A stretch of DNA of 64,000 nucleotides from assembly GCF_003253745.1 (NCBI RefSeq), contig NZ_MZXV01000027.1:289690-353689 (forward strand). Reading direction: 5' to 3'. A model generated the notes under the pieces. That model saw only the letters and a program-made list of their open reading frames with translations, was not told where the DNA came from and did no database searches. The translations under genes and the position numbers were made by a program. How positions within the stretch are numbered: the stretch's first letter is position 1; each line of letters begins with the position of its first letter. This document shows, piece after piece, positions 27,162 to 35,246 of the stretch. Source of the stretch: Mesorhizobium kowhaii. Lineage in GTDB: Bacteria; Pseudomonadota; Alphaproteobacteria; Rhizobiales; Rhizobiaceae.

Positions 27162-27623
27162 TCAGAGCCCCGCTGTCTTAAGCGCTGCAGCCTTCTTGAT
27201 GGCCGAGCGGATCTTCGGGTAGGTGCCGCAGCGGCAGAGATTGCCGCCCATGGCGTTGTCGATGTCGGCGTCGCTCGGGTCGGCGACCTCGTCGAGCAGC
27301 GCCACCGCGCTCATGATCTGGCCGGCCTGGCAGTAGCCGCATTGCGCGACCTGCTCCTCCAGCCATGCCTGCTGCACTGGATGCAGTCTGTCCGCCGTGC
27401 CGATGCCTTCGATGGTGGTGACAGCGCCGCTGACCTGGCCAACCGGGAGCGAGCAGGAACGCACCGGCTGACCATCGATATGCACGGTGCAGGCGCCGCA
27501 GGCGGCGATGCCGCAGCCGAACTTCGGTCCGGTCTTGCCAATGAGATCGCGCAGCGCCCATAGCAGCGGCATGTCCGGATCGGCTTCGAAATCGAAAGAC
27601 TGCCCGTCGACGGTGAGGCGCAT
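27162..27623 (-). CDS. (2Fe-2S) subunit of isoquinoline 1-oxidoreductase-like enzyme
   Basis: 153 residues from the ATG at 27623; the longer in-frame reading upstream crosses the divergent TetR gene and is rejected. The N-terminal plant-type ferredoxin domain has [15 protein letters not shown] and a later Cys. The C-terminal helical domain has [12 protein letters not shown] and [11 protein letters not shown], together giving the two [2Fe-2S] clusters of xanthine-dehydrogenase small subunits. It moves electrons from the molybdenum site toward the cytochrome. First gene of a three-gene operon facing away from the TetR regulator. Confidence 0.94.
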   Translation of the reverse strand: MRLTVDGQSFDFEADPDMPLLWALRDLIGKTGPKFGCGIAACGACTVHIDGQPVRSCSLPVGQVSGAVTTIEGIGTADRLHPVQQAWLEEQVAQCGYCQAGQIMSAVALLDEVADPSDADIDNAMGGNLCRCGTYPKIRSAIKKAAALKTAGL

Positions 27624-27692
27624 GGGGATACCCTTTGTTGTCGTCCACAACCCGAGACGAAATGGCCAACCGGTCATTTCATTCTCAAACAG

Positions 27693-27719
27693 ATTGACAA
27701 AAATCGTCATTTTGTCAAT
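27693..27719. promoter_or_regulatory. Palindromic operator between TetR and the oxidoreductase operon
   Basis: ATTGACAAAA (27693-27702) and TTTTGTCAAT (27710-27719) are perfect inverted arms of 10 bases separated by 7 bases. It is the only strong palindrome in the 123-base divergent spacer. TTGACA within it can also serve as a -35 box. It is the likely site where the TetR protein represses both directions. Confidence 0.65.
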
Positions 27720-27746
27720 TGCTATTTTGCAGGATAATGTTGCCCC

Positions 27747-28346
27747 ATGAATCAGATCGAAGACATCGCCATCACCGACCCCAAACGCGTCCGCATCCTG
27801 GATGGCGCAATGAAGGTGTTTTTGGCCTATGGCTTCTCCCGCACCACCATGGACGACATCGCCCGCGCCGCCGACATGTCGCGGCCGGCGCTCTATCTCC
27901 TGTTCAAGAACAAGACCGACATTTTTCGCGCCATCGCCATGATGGTGCTGTCGCGCTCGGTCGAGGCCGCGAAAATGGCTCTGGCCGGCGATGGCGCTTT
28001 CACTGAGCGCATGATGCGAGCCATCGACGAAGCTTTCATCTCGATGATGAGCGCAGTCGTTGCCTCGCCGCACGGCGCCGAATTGGTGGACATGAAATCA
28101 AGCCTTGGCGATCTGGTCGGCTGCTGGCGCGGCGGCCTTGTCGAACATATCGCCGCCGCGATCGAGAGCGAGGCCGCCAGGAACGGCGTCGATCTGGCGG
28201 CCAAGGGCCTGTCGACGCAACTGCTTGCCGACATGCTGCTCGACGGACTGGAAGGCATGAAGGCGCGGATCAGCGATCCCGACAGGCAGCGGCAGGCGGC
28301 CGCTGCCCTAATCAGGGTGATCGATCTGACCTTGAAAGCTGGATGA
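27747..28346 (+). CDS. TetR-family transcriptional regulator
   Basis: 199 residues. The N-terminal helix-turn-helix (about 12-58) has the classic pattern [33 protein letters not shown] without its tail. The C-terminal domain is variable, as expected for ligand binding. Divergent from the periplasmic molybdenum hydroxylase operon, with a strong palindrome between them. It probably represses that operon until its inducer, perhaps an N-heterocycle or aldehyde, arrives. The gene ends 14 bases before a long inverted-repeat element. Confidence 0.93.
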   Translation: MNQIEDIAITDPKRVRILDGAMKVFLAYGFSRTTMDDIARAADMSRPALYLLFKNKTDIFRAIAMMVLSRSVEAAKMALAGDGAFTERMMRAIDEAFISMMSAVVASPHGAELVDMKSSLGDLVGCWRGGLVEHIAAAIESEAARNGVDLAAKGLSTQLLADMLLDGLEGMKARISDPDRQRQAAAALIRVIDLTLKAG

Positions 28347-28360
28347 AGCCAAGAAGCAAA

Positions 28361-28528
28361 GCTGTGCCGAGATTCGGGTCAGGCCGAGCCGGAGTCCAAG
28401 ACGGGCGCGAAGCGACCAAACAAGGCGGGTTCCGAGAACCGGAGCAGACCGTACTTTCGGGTCCGCGAGCACCGGAAGCGCAGGAGGCCGCCATTTGCAG
28501 GCCGGCCTCACCTGAATCTCGGCACAGC
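28361..28528. repeat. Long inverted-repeat element, family A copy 2
   Basis: A 168-bp copy of the element at 11412-11555. Its ends are a nearly perfect 25-base inverted repeat (left GCTGTGCCGAGATTCGGG; right complement GCTGTGCCGAGATTCAGG). The core shares CCGAGAACCGGAGC, CGTACTTT and GAGCACCGGAAGC with copy 1, and carries an extra 20-30 bases in the left half. It fills the gap between the convergent TetR and patatin genes, ending exactly at the patatin stop, so it may act as a two-way terminator there. Confidence 0.82.
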
Positions 28529-29659
28529 TCAGGCCCGGCGGCGCTCCGCCTCCGGATTCTTGCGCACCGCGAGGAATTCCTTGACCCGCCGGCCAGGTGC
28601 GGGACCACGCACCGGCTTGAAGCCGTCATCGAGTTCGCCTGACAGATCGAGCGTTGGGCGCTTGCCGACGGCATCGTAATTCTCCTCCAGCCAGTCGCTG
28701 GCGGCGGTGCGGCCAAGATCGCGCAGATAGCTCAGGAACGCCCATTCGGCATTGACCTTCGATGACGCCGACAGGTCCTTGAACGCCTCGTCGGCATCGA
28801 TGCGGTGCATGCGGATGTCGCGGTATTCGCCATGTGGCAGACGGCCGGCGGCGATCAGTTCCTTGATGAAGGCGATCGAGCGGAATTCGCGCAGCAGCCC
28901 GGCGTTGAAGGTGATCTCGTCGATGCGGTTCTGGATCTCGTTGGCGCTCCTCGGTGTTCCTTCCCGCACCACCGGATTGATCTGCACCAGAAGCACGTCC
29001 TCGGTCGCCGCCGTCTTGAAGAACGGATAAAGCGCCGGGTTGCCGCCATAGCCGCCATCCCAATAGGGCACGCCCTTGATCTCGACGGCGCGGAACAGTT
29101 GCGGCAGGCAGGCCGAGGCCATCACTGTGCCGAGATCGATCTCGCCATCGGAAAAGACGCGCAGCTGCCCGGTTTCGACATTGGTCGCCGAAATGAACAG
29201 TTCCATCGACTTGCAGGCGCGCACATTCTTGAAATCGATCTCCTGCGCGACCACGTCGCGCAGCGGATTGAGGCCGAGCGGATTGGCGACGTAGGGCGAA
29301 AACACCCGCGACATGGTGTCGAAGAAGACATAGCCCGGCGTGTTCTCGATCGACCAGTTGCCCCAGGCTACATCCCACGGCATGCGCTGCACCGGGCTGA
29401 ACCGGCCCTTTGCCGCCACCGCGCGCCAGAAATCGTCGAGCTTTTGCCGTGCGCCCTCGACGCCGCCGCGCACGAAGCCGTCGGCAAGCGCCACCGCGTT
29501 CATGGCGCCGGCGCTGGTCCCGGACACCGCCGCGATCTCCAGCCTGCCATCCTCCAGCAGTCGGTCGAGCACACCCCAGGAAAAGGCCCCGTGCGAGCCG
29601 CCGCCCTGAAGCGCGATGTTGATCTTCTTGGTTTCCTCCGCCTTGCCGTTTTTCGTCAT
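28529..29659 (-). CDS. Patatin-like phospholipase
   Basis: 376 residues. The oxyanion glycine loop is GGGSHGAFSWG (about 18-28), the nucleophile is Ser in GTSAG (about 46) and the catalytic Asp is in the WDGGYGGNPAL segment (about 205). The catalytic dyad of patatins is complete. The family cleaves acyl esters of lipids, and some members act on PHB granules. It has no signal peptide, so it is cytoplasmic. A TGTTGCAGTGCAGCA motif upstream (29735-29749) resembles the candidate PhaR operators elsewhere in this window, hinting at a link to polyhydroxybutyrate. That link is inference. Confidence 0.9.
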   Translation of the reverse strand: MTKNGKAEETKKINIALQGGGSHGAFSWGVLDRLLEDGRLEIAAVSGTSAGAMNAVALADGFVRGGVEGARQKLDDFWRAVAAKGRFSPVQRMPWDVAWGNWSIENTPGYVFFDTMSRVFSPYVANPLGLNPLRDVVAQEIDFKNVRACKSMELFISATNVETGQLRVFSDGEIDLGTVMASACLPQLFRAVEIKGVPYWDGGYGGNPALYPFFKTAATEDVLLVQINPVVREGTPRSANEIQNRIDEITFNAGLLREFRSIAFIKELIAAGRLPHGEYRDIRMHRIDADEAFKDLSASSKVNAEWAFLSYLRDLGRTAASDWLEENYDAVGKRPTLDLSGELDDGFKPVRGPAPGRRVKEFLAVRKNPEAERRRA

Positions 29660-29734
29660 GGCGTTCCTGTCGATTTGGATGCTGCAGGCCTCATCACGCC
29701 CGGGAATCGGAACGGTTCGGTCACAGCGGACTCA

Positions 29735-29749
29735 TGTTGCAGTGCAGCA
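29735..29749. promoter_or_regulatory. TGCA-rich site upstream of the patatin gene
   Basis: TGTTGCAGTGCAGCA lies 75 bases before the patatin start, immediately followed by ATATAAG. It shares the TTGCAnTGCA core with the palindrome upstream of the phasin gene (62479-62508). Possible PhaR site; no direct evidence. Confidence 0.3.
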
Positions 29750-29813
29750 TATAAGTCCTGACCCAGGCAAGAACACGAACACGGTCGCGTGATCACATGA
29801 AATTTCGGTCATG

Positions 29814-29849
29814 AAAAACCGCCCCCCGCTTCGAAGCGGAGAGGCGGCA
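29814..29849 (-). terminator. Rho-independent terminator of the 29873 citrate synthase
   Basis: Read on the minus strand, a GC-rich stem around the palindrome CCGCTTCGAAGCGG with outer CCGCC/GGCGG arms ends in a run of five T (29814-29818). It starts 25 bases after the citrate synthase stop. Confidence 0.75.
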
Positions 29850-29872
29850 TCCATCAAAACAGGCAGACAGCC

Positions 29873-30961
29873 TCAGGCAACAAGGTCCGGCACCGGCCCG
29901 ACATAGCGCGACTGCGGCCGGATCAGCCGTCCGGTCGCCTGCTGCTCGCGTGCATGGGCGATCCAGCCGGCGACACGCCCGGCGGCGAAGACGTTGCTGA
30001 ATGCCTCCTTGGGGAAACCCGCAGCTTCCAAAAGCAGCGCGGTGTAGAATTCGACATTGGTCTGCAGCGAGCGCGACGGCTTGGCAATCCGCAGCACGTC
30101 GAGCGCGGCTTGCTCCACTTTCTCCGCGAAGGCCAGCCGGCGACCGGTTTCGCCCTCACCGCCGAGCTGCCGCACGACCGCCTTGAGCACGTCGGCGCGC
30201 GGATCGCGCACGCGGTAGATGCGATGGCCGAACCCCATGATGCGCTCGCCATGCGCGACCTCGTCGCGCAGCCAGCCGGCGGCATCGCCATGCGCCTCGA
30301 TCGCATCCAGCATCTCGATGACCGGGCCGGGCGCGCCGCCATGCAGCGGCCCCTTGAGTGCGCCGAGCCCGGCCAGCACGGACGATGTCAGGCCGGCCTG
30401 TGTCGACGCGACCACGCGGGTGGCGAAGGTCGAGGCATTGAGGCCATGATCGCAGACGGTCATCAGATAGGTGTCGAGCGCCTTCGCCAGCGCCGGCGAG
30501 GCGGCACGACCGCTGAGCATCCTCAACATGTCGGCGGCATGGTCGGACAGGCTGTCCGGCTCGATGGGCGCCTCGCCGCGCTGCAGGCGAAGCAGGGCCG
30601 GCGTCAGCACCGCGGGCGCCGCAACCAGCCGCAGCGCGTCCGGCAAAGTCTCGCCGTCCGGCAGAAGCGCCATGCCGGCGCGCATGGCGCTGTAGACATC
30701 GAGCGGAGTCAGCAAGGGCAGTGAGGGCAAAAGCCGCTCGAACACTTCTGCGCGCGCCTGGCCCAGCGCTCGCGCCAGTTCGGTATCGCCGGGAAGGTCT
30801 TCGAAGAAGCCATCGAGCAGCAGGCTGACCACCTGCGCGTAGCTCCAGCGTCCGGCCAGTTCCCGCAGCGAATGGCCGCGGATGGTCAGATTGCCGCCAA
30901 GACCATCCACGTCGGAGAGGACGGTTTCAGCCGCCACAACGTCGTCGAGCCCATTCGCCAT
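29873..30961 (-). CDS. Citrate synthase/2-methylcitrate synthase family enzyme
   Basis: 362 residues, the short bacterial type. Catalytic His residues lie in CDHGLNASTF and GPLHGGAPG. The substrate loop is GFGHRIYRVRDPRADVL. The position normally filled by the catalytic Asp (NVDFY) reads NVEFY, a conservative change to Glu. The family condenses acetyl-CoA or propionyl-CoA with oxaloacetate. It is not next to other TCA or methylcitrate genes, so it is probably not the main gltA. It is divergent from a second, HTH-fused homologue with a repeat-containing spacer of 92 bases, and has its own terminator. Confidence 0.9.
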   Translation of the reverse strand: MANGLDDVVAAETVLSDVDGLGGNLTIRGHSLRELAGRWSYAQVVSLLLDGFFEDLPGDTELARALGQARAEVFERLLPSLPLLTPLDVYSAMRAGMALLPDGETLPDALRLVAAPAVLTPALLRLQRGEAPIEPDSLSDHAADMLRMLSGRAASPALAKALDTYLMTVCDHGLNASTFATRVVASTQAGLTSSVLAGLGALKGPLHGGAPGPVIEMLDAIEAHGDAAGWLRDEVAHGERIMGFGHRIYRVRDPRADVLKAVVRQLGGEGETGRRLAFAEKVEQAALDVLRIAKPSRSLQTNVEFYTALLLEAAGFPKEAFSNVFAAGRVAGWIAHAREQQATGRLIRPQSRYVGPVPDLVA

Positions 30962-31013
30962 AGCCTGCCTCCTTGATCCATTTCCGTATCAGAGATAAGG
31001 CTAGGCAATCTGC

Positions 31014-31042
31014 TGATCAATCTTGATCAATATAATCAATAT
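31014..31042. promoter_or_regulatory. Triple ATCAAT repeat between the citrate synthase genes
   Basis: The hexamer ATCAAT occurs three times in the same direction (31016-31021, 31026-31031, 31035-31040) at spacings of 10 and 9 bases, one helical turn apart. The first two are within TGATCAATCT and TGATCAATAT. TTGATCAA (31023-31030) is a palindrome and TATAAT (31031-31036) is a perfect -10 box overlapped by the repeats. A candidate operator for the HTH domain fused to the adjacent citrate synthase. Confidence 0.55.
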
Positions 31043-31053
31043 CAGAGTTCGAT

Positions 31054-32196
31054 ATGTCCGAGTGGTTGTCGCGGGAAGAGGCGCTGGAAAGGCTCAAGGT
31101 GCGGCCCCAGACACTCTACGCCTATGTCAGCCGCGGCCGCATCGGCATGCAACCGGACCGCGCCGATCCGCGCCGCAGCCAGTATCGTGCCGACGACATA
31201 GCGGTACTGGCAACGCGAAGGGCGCGTGGACGCAGCCCGTCGGCCATCGCCGAAAGCGCCATTGCCTGGGGCGAACCGTCGATCGTCACCTCGATCTCGA
31301 CCGTCTTGCACGGTCATCTTGTCTATCGTGGCCAGGACGCCGTTGCGCTTTCAGCGAGTGCCACGCTGGAAGAAACAGCGGCAGTGCTCTGGGCGCTGCC
31401 TGAACCGGTGGCCTTCCGAGCGCCGGCGCCGGATGCGGCCCACCAACCCGGCCGGGCCTCGGCCTTTGCGCAACTTGCCGTGCTTGCCGGCCAGGGGCGG
31501 CCTTCACTCGGGCGCAGCGCCACCTCGCTGCATGCCGATGCCGCGCACGCGGTCGGCGTGTTGGCCAGCGCCTTGGGCGCATCGGCGGGACCGGACCCAG
31601 TTCATCGGCGATTGGCGCGGGACTGGTCGGTGGATGCAGCCGGAGCCGATGCGATCCGCCGCGCGCTCGTCCTGCTCGCCGACCACGAACTCAACGCATC
31701 GACTTTCGCCGCCCGTGTCGCGGCCTCGACCGGAGCGCCGATGGCCGCCTGCCTGCTCGCTGGGTTGGCGACATTGTCAGGTCCTCGCCATGGCGGCGCC
31801 GGCGAAGCGGTGATGCAACTGGCCGAGGATGCGGGGCGGCACGGTGCCGAAGCGGCGATCCGGCGCTGGCTCAGCCATGACCGGCCACTGCCGAGCTTCG
31901 GCCATCCGCTCTATCCCGACGGCGATCCCCGCGCGGCGGCATTGCTGAGCGTGATCGACATCGATGATCTCTCTCAATCGCTGCGTGATACGGCCCTTGC
32001 CGCGACCGGCGCGCGCCCGAACATCGACTTCGCGTTGGCCGTGCTGACACGCGGCCTTGGCTTGCCGCGCGATGCACCGTTCCGCCTGTTCGCACTCGCA
32101 CGCAGCGTCGGCTGGGCCGCGCACACGGTCGAACAGCTAACAAGCGGAAGTGTCATCAGGCCGCGCGGCCGCTATGAGGGATTGCTGCCGCGATAG
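31054..32196 (+). CDS. Citrate synthase-like protein with N-terminal helix-turn-helix
   Basis: 380 residues. The first 60 or so (MSEWLSREEALERLKVRPQ, then a Tyr-rich recognition-like helix and RRSQYRADDI) look like a MerR/excisionase-type winged helix. The rest is a citrate synthase fold. It keeps the two catalytic His segments (ADHELNASTF, GPRHGGAGE) and the Asp in RPNIDFALAV, but the usual GHRxY loop is GHPLYPDGDPRA, losing an Arg that contacts the product. It may be a true synthase, or a sensor that binds citrate, oxaloacetate or acyl-CoA and controls its divergent partner. The architecture is seen; the regulatory role is inferred. Confidence 0.85.
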   Translation: MSEWLSREEALERLKVRPQTLYAYVSRGRIGMQPDRADPRRSQYRADDIAVLATRRARGRSPSAIAESAIAWGEPSIVTSISTVLHGHLVYRGQDAVALSASATLEETAAVLWALPEPVAFRAPAPDAAHQPGRASAFAQLAVLAGQGRPSLGRSATSLHADAAHAVGVLASALGASAGPDPVHRRLARDWSVDAAGADAIRRALVLLADHELNASTFAARVAASTGAPMAACLLAGLATLSGPRHGGAGEAVMQLAEDAGRHGAEAAIRRWLSHDRPLPSFGHPLYPDGDPRAAALLSVIDIDDLSQSLRDTALAATGARPNIDFALAVLTRGLGLPRDAPFRLFALARSVGWAAHTVEQLTSGSVIRPRGRYEGLLPR

Positions 32197-32213
32197 CACT
32201 TTGTGCCAGCTAG

Positions 32214-32259
32214 CGGATCTTTCGATCCGAAGCGCTCACGACTCCGAAGCGCTCACGAC
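32214..32259. repeat. Small hairpin and 17-bp tandem duplication at the phaR end
   Basis: CGGATC-TTTC-GATCCG (32214-32229) is a perfect 6-bp stem. It runs into a 17-bp unit TCCGAAGCGCTCACGAC repeated twice without mismatch (32226-32242, 32243-32259); the second copy contains the phaR stop codon. Likely slippage, as for the other short tandem duplications in this window. Confidence 0.85.
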
Positions 32260-32867
32260 ATCGTGTCGAGCTTGCGCTGCATGGCCGCGATCTGGTCCTT
32301 CAGTTCCTGAAGGTCGTCGGGCTTTTCCGGCATTTCCTTCCTCGCCGGCTCGGCCGGGGCCGCGGCTGGCGCGGTACCTACCGGTGGAAACGGCGTGAAC
32401 AGCCGCATCGCATTCTGGAACATTTCCATGTTGCGGCGCGTCTGCTCCTCCAGCGCCTTGATCGGCGTGGTGATCTTCATCATGTCCAGCGGCGACTTGC
32501 CGAGCGCACCCTTCATCTGCTCGCGAAAGCGTTCCTGCTCCTTGGAGAAGGCGAGCATGGACTGTTCGAGAAAGCTCGGCACGATCATCTGCATCTGGTC
32601 GCCGTAGTAGGCGATCAGCTGGCGCAGGAACGGGATCGGCAGCATGTTCTGCCCATCCTTGTTCTCCAGCTCGAAGATGATCTGGGTCAGCACCGGATGG
32701 GTGATGTCGTCACCGGTCTTGGCGTCCTGGACGGTGAACTCCTCGCCCTTCTTGACCATCTCGGCGAGGTCCTCGAGCGTCACATAGGTGCTGGTGCCGG
32801 TGTTGTAGAGGCGGCGATTGGCGTATTTCTTGATGATGATCGGATCGTCTTTCGCGGCCATCTGCAT
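32253..32867 (-). CDS. phaR: Polyhydroxyalkanoate synthesis regulator
   Basis: 204 residues. The N-terminal domain has the PhaR DNA-binding pattern IIKKYANRRLYNTGTSTYV and VTLEDLAEMVKKGEEFTVQD. Two PHB-accumulation-regulator repeats follow (MQMIVPSFLEQSMLAFSKEQE), then a Pro/Ala linker and a short C-terminal coiled coil. PhaR binds both PHB granules and TGC-rich DNA; when granules form it leaves the promoters and lets phasin be made. It is divergent from phaAB, with several TGC palindromes in between. Also known as AniA in Sinorhizobium. Confidence 0.95.
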   Translation of the reverse strand: MQMAAKDDPIIIKKYANRRLYNTGTSTYVTLEDLAEMVKKGEEFTVQDAKTGDDITHPVLTQIIFELENKDGQNMLPIPFLRQLIAYYGDQMQMIVPSFLEQSMLAFSKEQERFREQMKGALGKSPLDMMKITTPIKALEEQTRRNMEMFQNAMRLFTPFPPVGTAPAAAPAEPARKEMPEKPDDLQELKDQIAAMQRKLDTMS

Positions 32868-32962
32868 CCTCCCGGGGACACCGGCGCCCCCCAGTAAGCC
32901 GCCGGTAACGATTGTGCCTTTTTTGAGGATATGCGCAAAAGCCTCACAATTCCAAGCAGTTT

Positions 32963-33016
32963 GTGCACTGCGGCATCATTAAATGCTGCATAGCGGGCAA
33001 AATATGCTGCGCAGCA
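32963..33016. promoter_or_regulatory. TGC-rich palindromes between phaR and phaA
   Basis: The spacer holds TGTGCACTGC near 32963, TGCTGCA (32984-32990) and the perfect 12-bp palindrome TGCTGCGCAGCA (33005-33016). PhaR proteins of other alphaproteobacteria are known to bind TGC-rich DNA, so these are likely PhaR operators for autoregulation and phaAB control. Confidence 0.55.
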
Positions 33017-33157
33017 ATGGATGGAGTGCAGCCATGGCACGGCGCGATGTGCTTGCTGCGCATGGGCGCCATGCCCATTTCCGGTTTGACTTGGGTTCTG
33101 GAAAGGGCAAGAAAAGTCCTCAACGACAGAACAACACCTTGAAGTCTGGAGAAGAAA

Positions 33158-34336
33158 ATGTCCGCTTCCATCGTCATTGCCAGTGCGGCGCGCACGCCGG
33201 TCGGCTCATTCAACGGCGCTTTCGCCACCACGCCGGCGCATGAGCTCGGTGCTATCGTCATCAAGGAACTGCTGTCGCGTGCCGGTGTCGAACCAGGCGA
33301 GGTCGACGAAGTCATCCTCGGCCAGGTGTTGACCGCCGCTCAGGGTCAGAACCCGGCCCGCCAGGCATCGATCAATGCCGGCCTGCCCAAGGAAACCACG
33401 GCCTGGGGCCTCAATCAGGTTTGCGGCTCGGGTCTGCGCGCCATTGCGCTCGGCATGCAGCAGATCGCCACCGGCGATGCGAAGGTGATCATCGCCGGCG
33501 GGCAGGAGTCGATGTCGCTTTCGACGCATGCCCAGCATTTGCGCGCCGGCGTCAAGATGGGCGACTTCAAGCTGATCGACACCATGATCAAGGACGGACT
33601 GTGGGATGCCTTCAACGGCTACCACATGGGCAACACCGCCGAGAACGTCGCTCGCCAGTTCCAGATCACCCGCGACGATCAGGACCAGTTCGCGCTCGCC
33701 TCCCAGAACAAGGCCGAGGCGGCGCAGAAGGCCGGCAAGTTCAAGGACGAGATCGTCGCCGTCACCATCAAGGGCAAGAAGGGCGACACCATTGTCGACC
33801 AGGATGAATACATCCGCCACGGCGCCACGATCGACGCCATGACCAAGTTGAGGCCGGCTTTCGACAAGGACGGCACGGTGACCGCCGCCAACGCCTCCGG
33901 CATCAATGACGGCGCCGCCGGCGCGCTGCTGATGAGCGAAGCGGAAGCGGTGAGGCGCGGCATCTCCCCGCTGGCGCGCATCGTGTCCTGGGCAACCGCC
34001 GGCGTCGACCCGCAGATCATGGGCACCGGTCCCATTCCGGCCTCGCGCAAGGCATTGGAAAAGGCTGGCTGGTCGGTCGGCGATCTCGACCTGATCGAGG
34101 CCAACGAAGCCTTTGCCGCCCAGGCCTGCGCCGTCAACAAGGACATGGGCTGGGATCCCTCGATCGTCAACGTCAATGGCGGCGCCATTGCCATCGGCCA
34201 TCCGATCGGCGCTTCGGGTGCCCGCATCTTCAACACGCTGGTCTTCGAGATGCGTCGGCGCGGCGCCAAGAAAGGCCTCGCCACGCTCTGCATTGGTGGC
34301 GGCATGGGCGTCGCCATGTGCGTGGAAGCGCTTTAA
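33158..34336 (+). CDS. phaA: Acetyl-CoA acetyltransferase (beta-ketothiolase)
   Basis: 392 residues. Thiolase motifs are complete: the nucleophilic Cys in [10 protein letters not shown] (about 89), [12 protein letters not shown], the His in [11 protein letters not shown] and the second Cys in [10 protein letters not shown]. It condenses two acetyl-CoA to acetoacetyl-CoA, the first step of polyhydroxybutyrate synthesis. GGAGAAGAAA precedes the ATG. phaB follows after a strong hairpin and an 18-bp tandem duplication. No phaC synthase gene is in this window. Confidence 0.97.
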   Translation: MSASIVIASAARTPVGSFNGAFATTPAHELGAIVIKELLSRAGVEPGEVDEVILGQVLTAAQGQNPARQASINAGLPKETTAWGLNQVCGSGLRAIALGMQQIATGDAKVIIAGGQESMSLSTHAQHLRAGVKMGDFKLIDTMIKDGLWDAFNGYHMGNTAENVARQFQITRDDQDQFALASQNKAEAAQKAGKFKDEIVAVTIKGKKGDTIVDQDEYIRHGATIDAMTKLRPAFDKDGTVTAANASGINDGAAGALLMSEAEAVRRGISPLARIVSWATAGVDPQIMGTGPIPASRKALEKAGWSVGDLDLIEANEAFAAQACAVNKDMGWDPSIVNVNGGAIAIGHPIGASGARIFNTLVFEMRRRGAKKGLATLCIGGGMGVAMCVEAL

Positions 34337-34345
34337 GATATCACT

Positions 34346-34371
34346 GAACGGGCGGCGCAAGCCGCCCGTTC
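34346..34371 (+). terminator. Strong GNRA-loop hairpin between phaA and phaB
   Basis: GAACGGGCGGC (34346-34356) and GCCGCCCGTTC (34361-34371) form a perfect 11-bp stem capped by GCAA, a GNRA tetraloop. No U-tract follows, so it may act as an mRNA stabiliser or partial terminator inside the phaAB operon rather than a full stop. Confidence 0.6.
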
Positions 34372-34405
34372 CATATCCAGTGCCTGCTCCATATCCAGTG
34401 CCTGC
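34370..34405. repeat. 18-bp tandem duplication between phaA and phaB
   Basis: TCCATATCCAGTGCCTGC occurs twice head to tail without mismatch (34370-34387, 34388-34405), directly after the hairpin. It lengthens the phaA-phaB spacer by 18 bases. Confidence 0.92.
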
Positions 34406-34445
34406 CAAGCCCGACAACAGGGCGATATCAAAAAAGGGGAAACGC

Positions 34446-35171
34446 ATGACCAAGGTAGCAATCGTCACAGGCGGATCGCGCGGCATCGGCGCGGCGATCT
34501 CGATCGCATTGAAGAACGCCGGCTATTCGGTTGCCGCCAACTACGCCGGCAATGACGACGCGGCGGCGAAATTCAAGGCCGAAACCGGCATCCCGGTCTA
34601 CAAATGGTCGGTCGCCGACTACGATTCCTGCGCCGCCGGCATCAAGCAGGTCGAGGCCGATCTCGGTCCGGTCTCGGTGCTGGTCAACAATGCCGGCATC
34701 ACCCGCGACGCCATGTTCCACAAGATCACGCGCGAGCAGTGGAAAGAGGTCATCGACACCAATCTGTCGGGCGTCTTCAACATGACGCATCCGCTGTGGG
34801 GCGGCATGCGCGACCGCAAGTTCGGCCGCGTCATCACCATCTCCTCGATCAACGGCCAGAAGGGCCAGGCCGGACAGGTGAATTACTCCGCCGCCAAGGC
34901 CGGTGACATCGGCTTTTCGAAGGCACTTGCACAGGAAGGGGCCCGCGCGGGCATCACCGTCAACGTCATCTGCCCCGGCTATATCGCCACCGAAATGGTC
35001 AAGGCAATCGACGAGAAGGTGCTCAACGAGCGCATCATCCCGCAGATCCCCGTCGGCCGCCTCGGCGAGCCGGAAGAGATCGCGCGCTGCGTCGTCTTCC
35101 TCGCATCCGAAGATGCCGGCTTCATCACCGGCTCGACCATATCAGCCAATGGCGGCCAATACTTCGCCTGA
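34446..35171 (+). CDS. phaB: Acetoacetyl-CoA reductase
   Basis: 241 residues from the ATG at 34446, with AAAAGGGGAAA upstream. This is a short-chain dehydrogenase with cofactor loop GGSRGIGAAI, NNAG, catalytic Ser in the SSINGQKG segment and the YSAAKAG Tyr-Lys pair. The C-terminus ends TISANGGQYFA, typical of PhaB. It reduces acetoacetyl-CoA to (R)-3-hydroxybutyryl-CoA with NADPH, feeding polyhydroxybutyrate synthase. In operon with phaA. A family B repeat begins at the stop codon. Confidence 0.97.
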   Translation: MTKVAIVTGGSRGIGAAISIALKNAGYSVAANYAGNDDAAAKFKAETGIPVYKWSVADYDSCAAGIKQVEADLGPVSVLVNNAGITRDAMFHKITREQWKEVIDTNLSGVFNMTHPLWGGMRDRKFGRVITISSINGQKGQAGQVNYSAAKAGDIGFSKALAQEGARAGITVNVICPGYIATEMVKAIDEKVLNERIIPQIPVGRLGEPEEIARCVVFLASEDAGFITGSTISANGGQYFA

Positions 35172-35246
35172 AGCAATTCCAGGAAAAGTGTGAAGCGGTT
35201 TTCCGTCCGGAATTGCGGCAAAACAAAGAGAAGACTCGCTCTGAGC
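35172..35246. repeat. Dispersed intergenic repeat, family B copy 2
   Basis: AGCAATTCCAGGAAAAGTGTG, trimmed here to its recognisable 5' end AGCAATTCCAGGAAAAGTG, then GAAGCGGTTTTCC, GGAATTGCGGCAAAACAAAG and a GCTCT end, parallels 15957-16083. It lacks the extra hairpin of copy 1. GCAATTCC/GGAATTGC form its stem. Confidence 0.8.

Noticed and set aside
34347..34372. GGAAC-N17-CGTT on the minus strand between phaA and phaB
   Set aside because: The match is produced by the two arms of the perfect GAACGGGCGGC hairpin, and no minus-strand gene follows.
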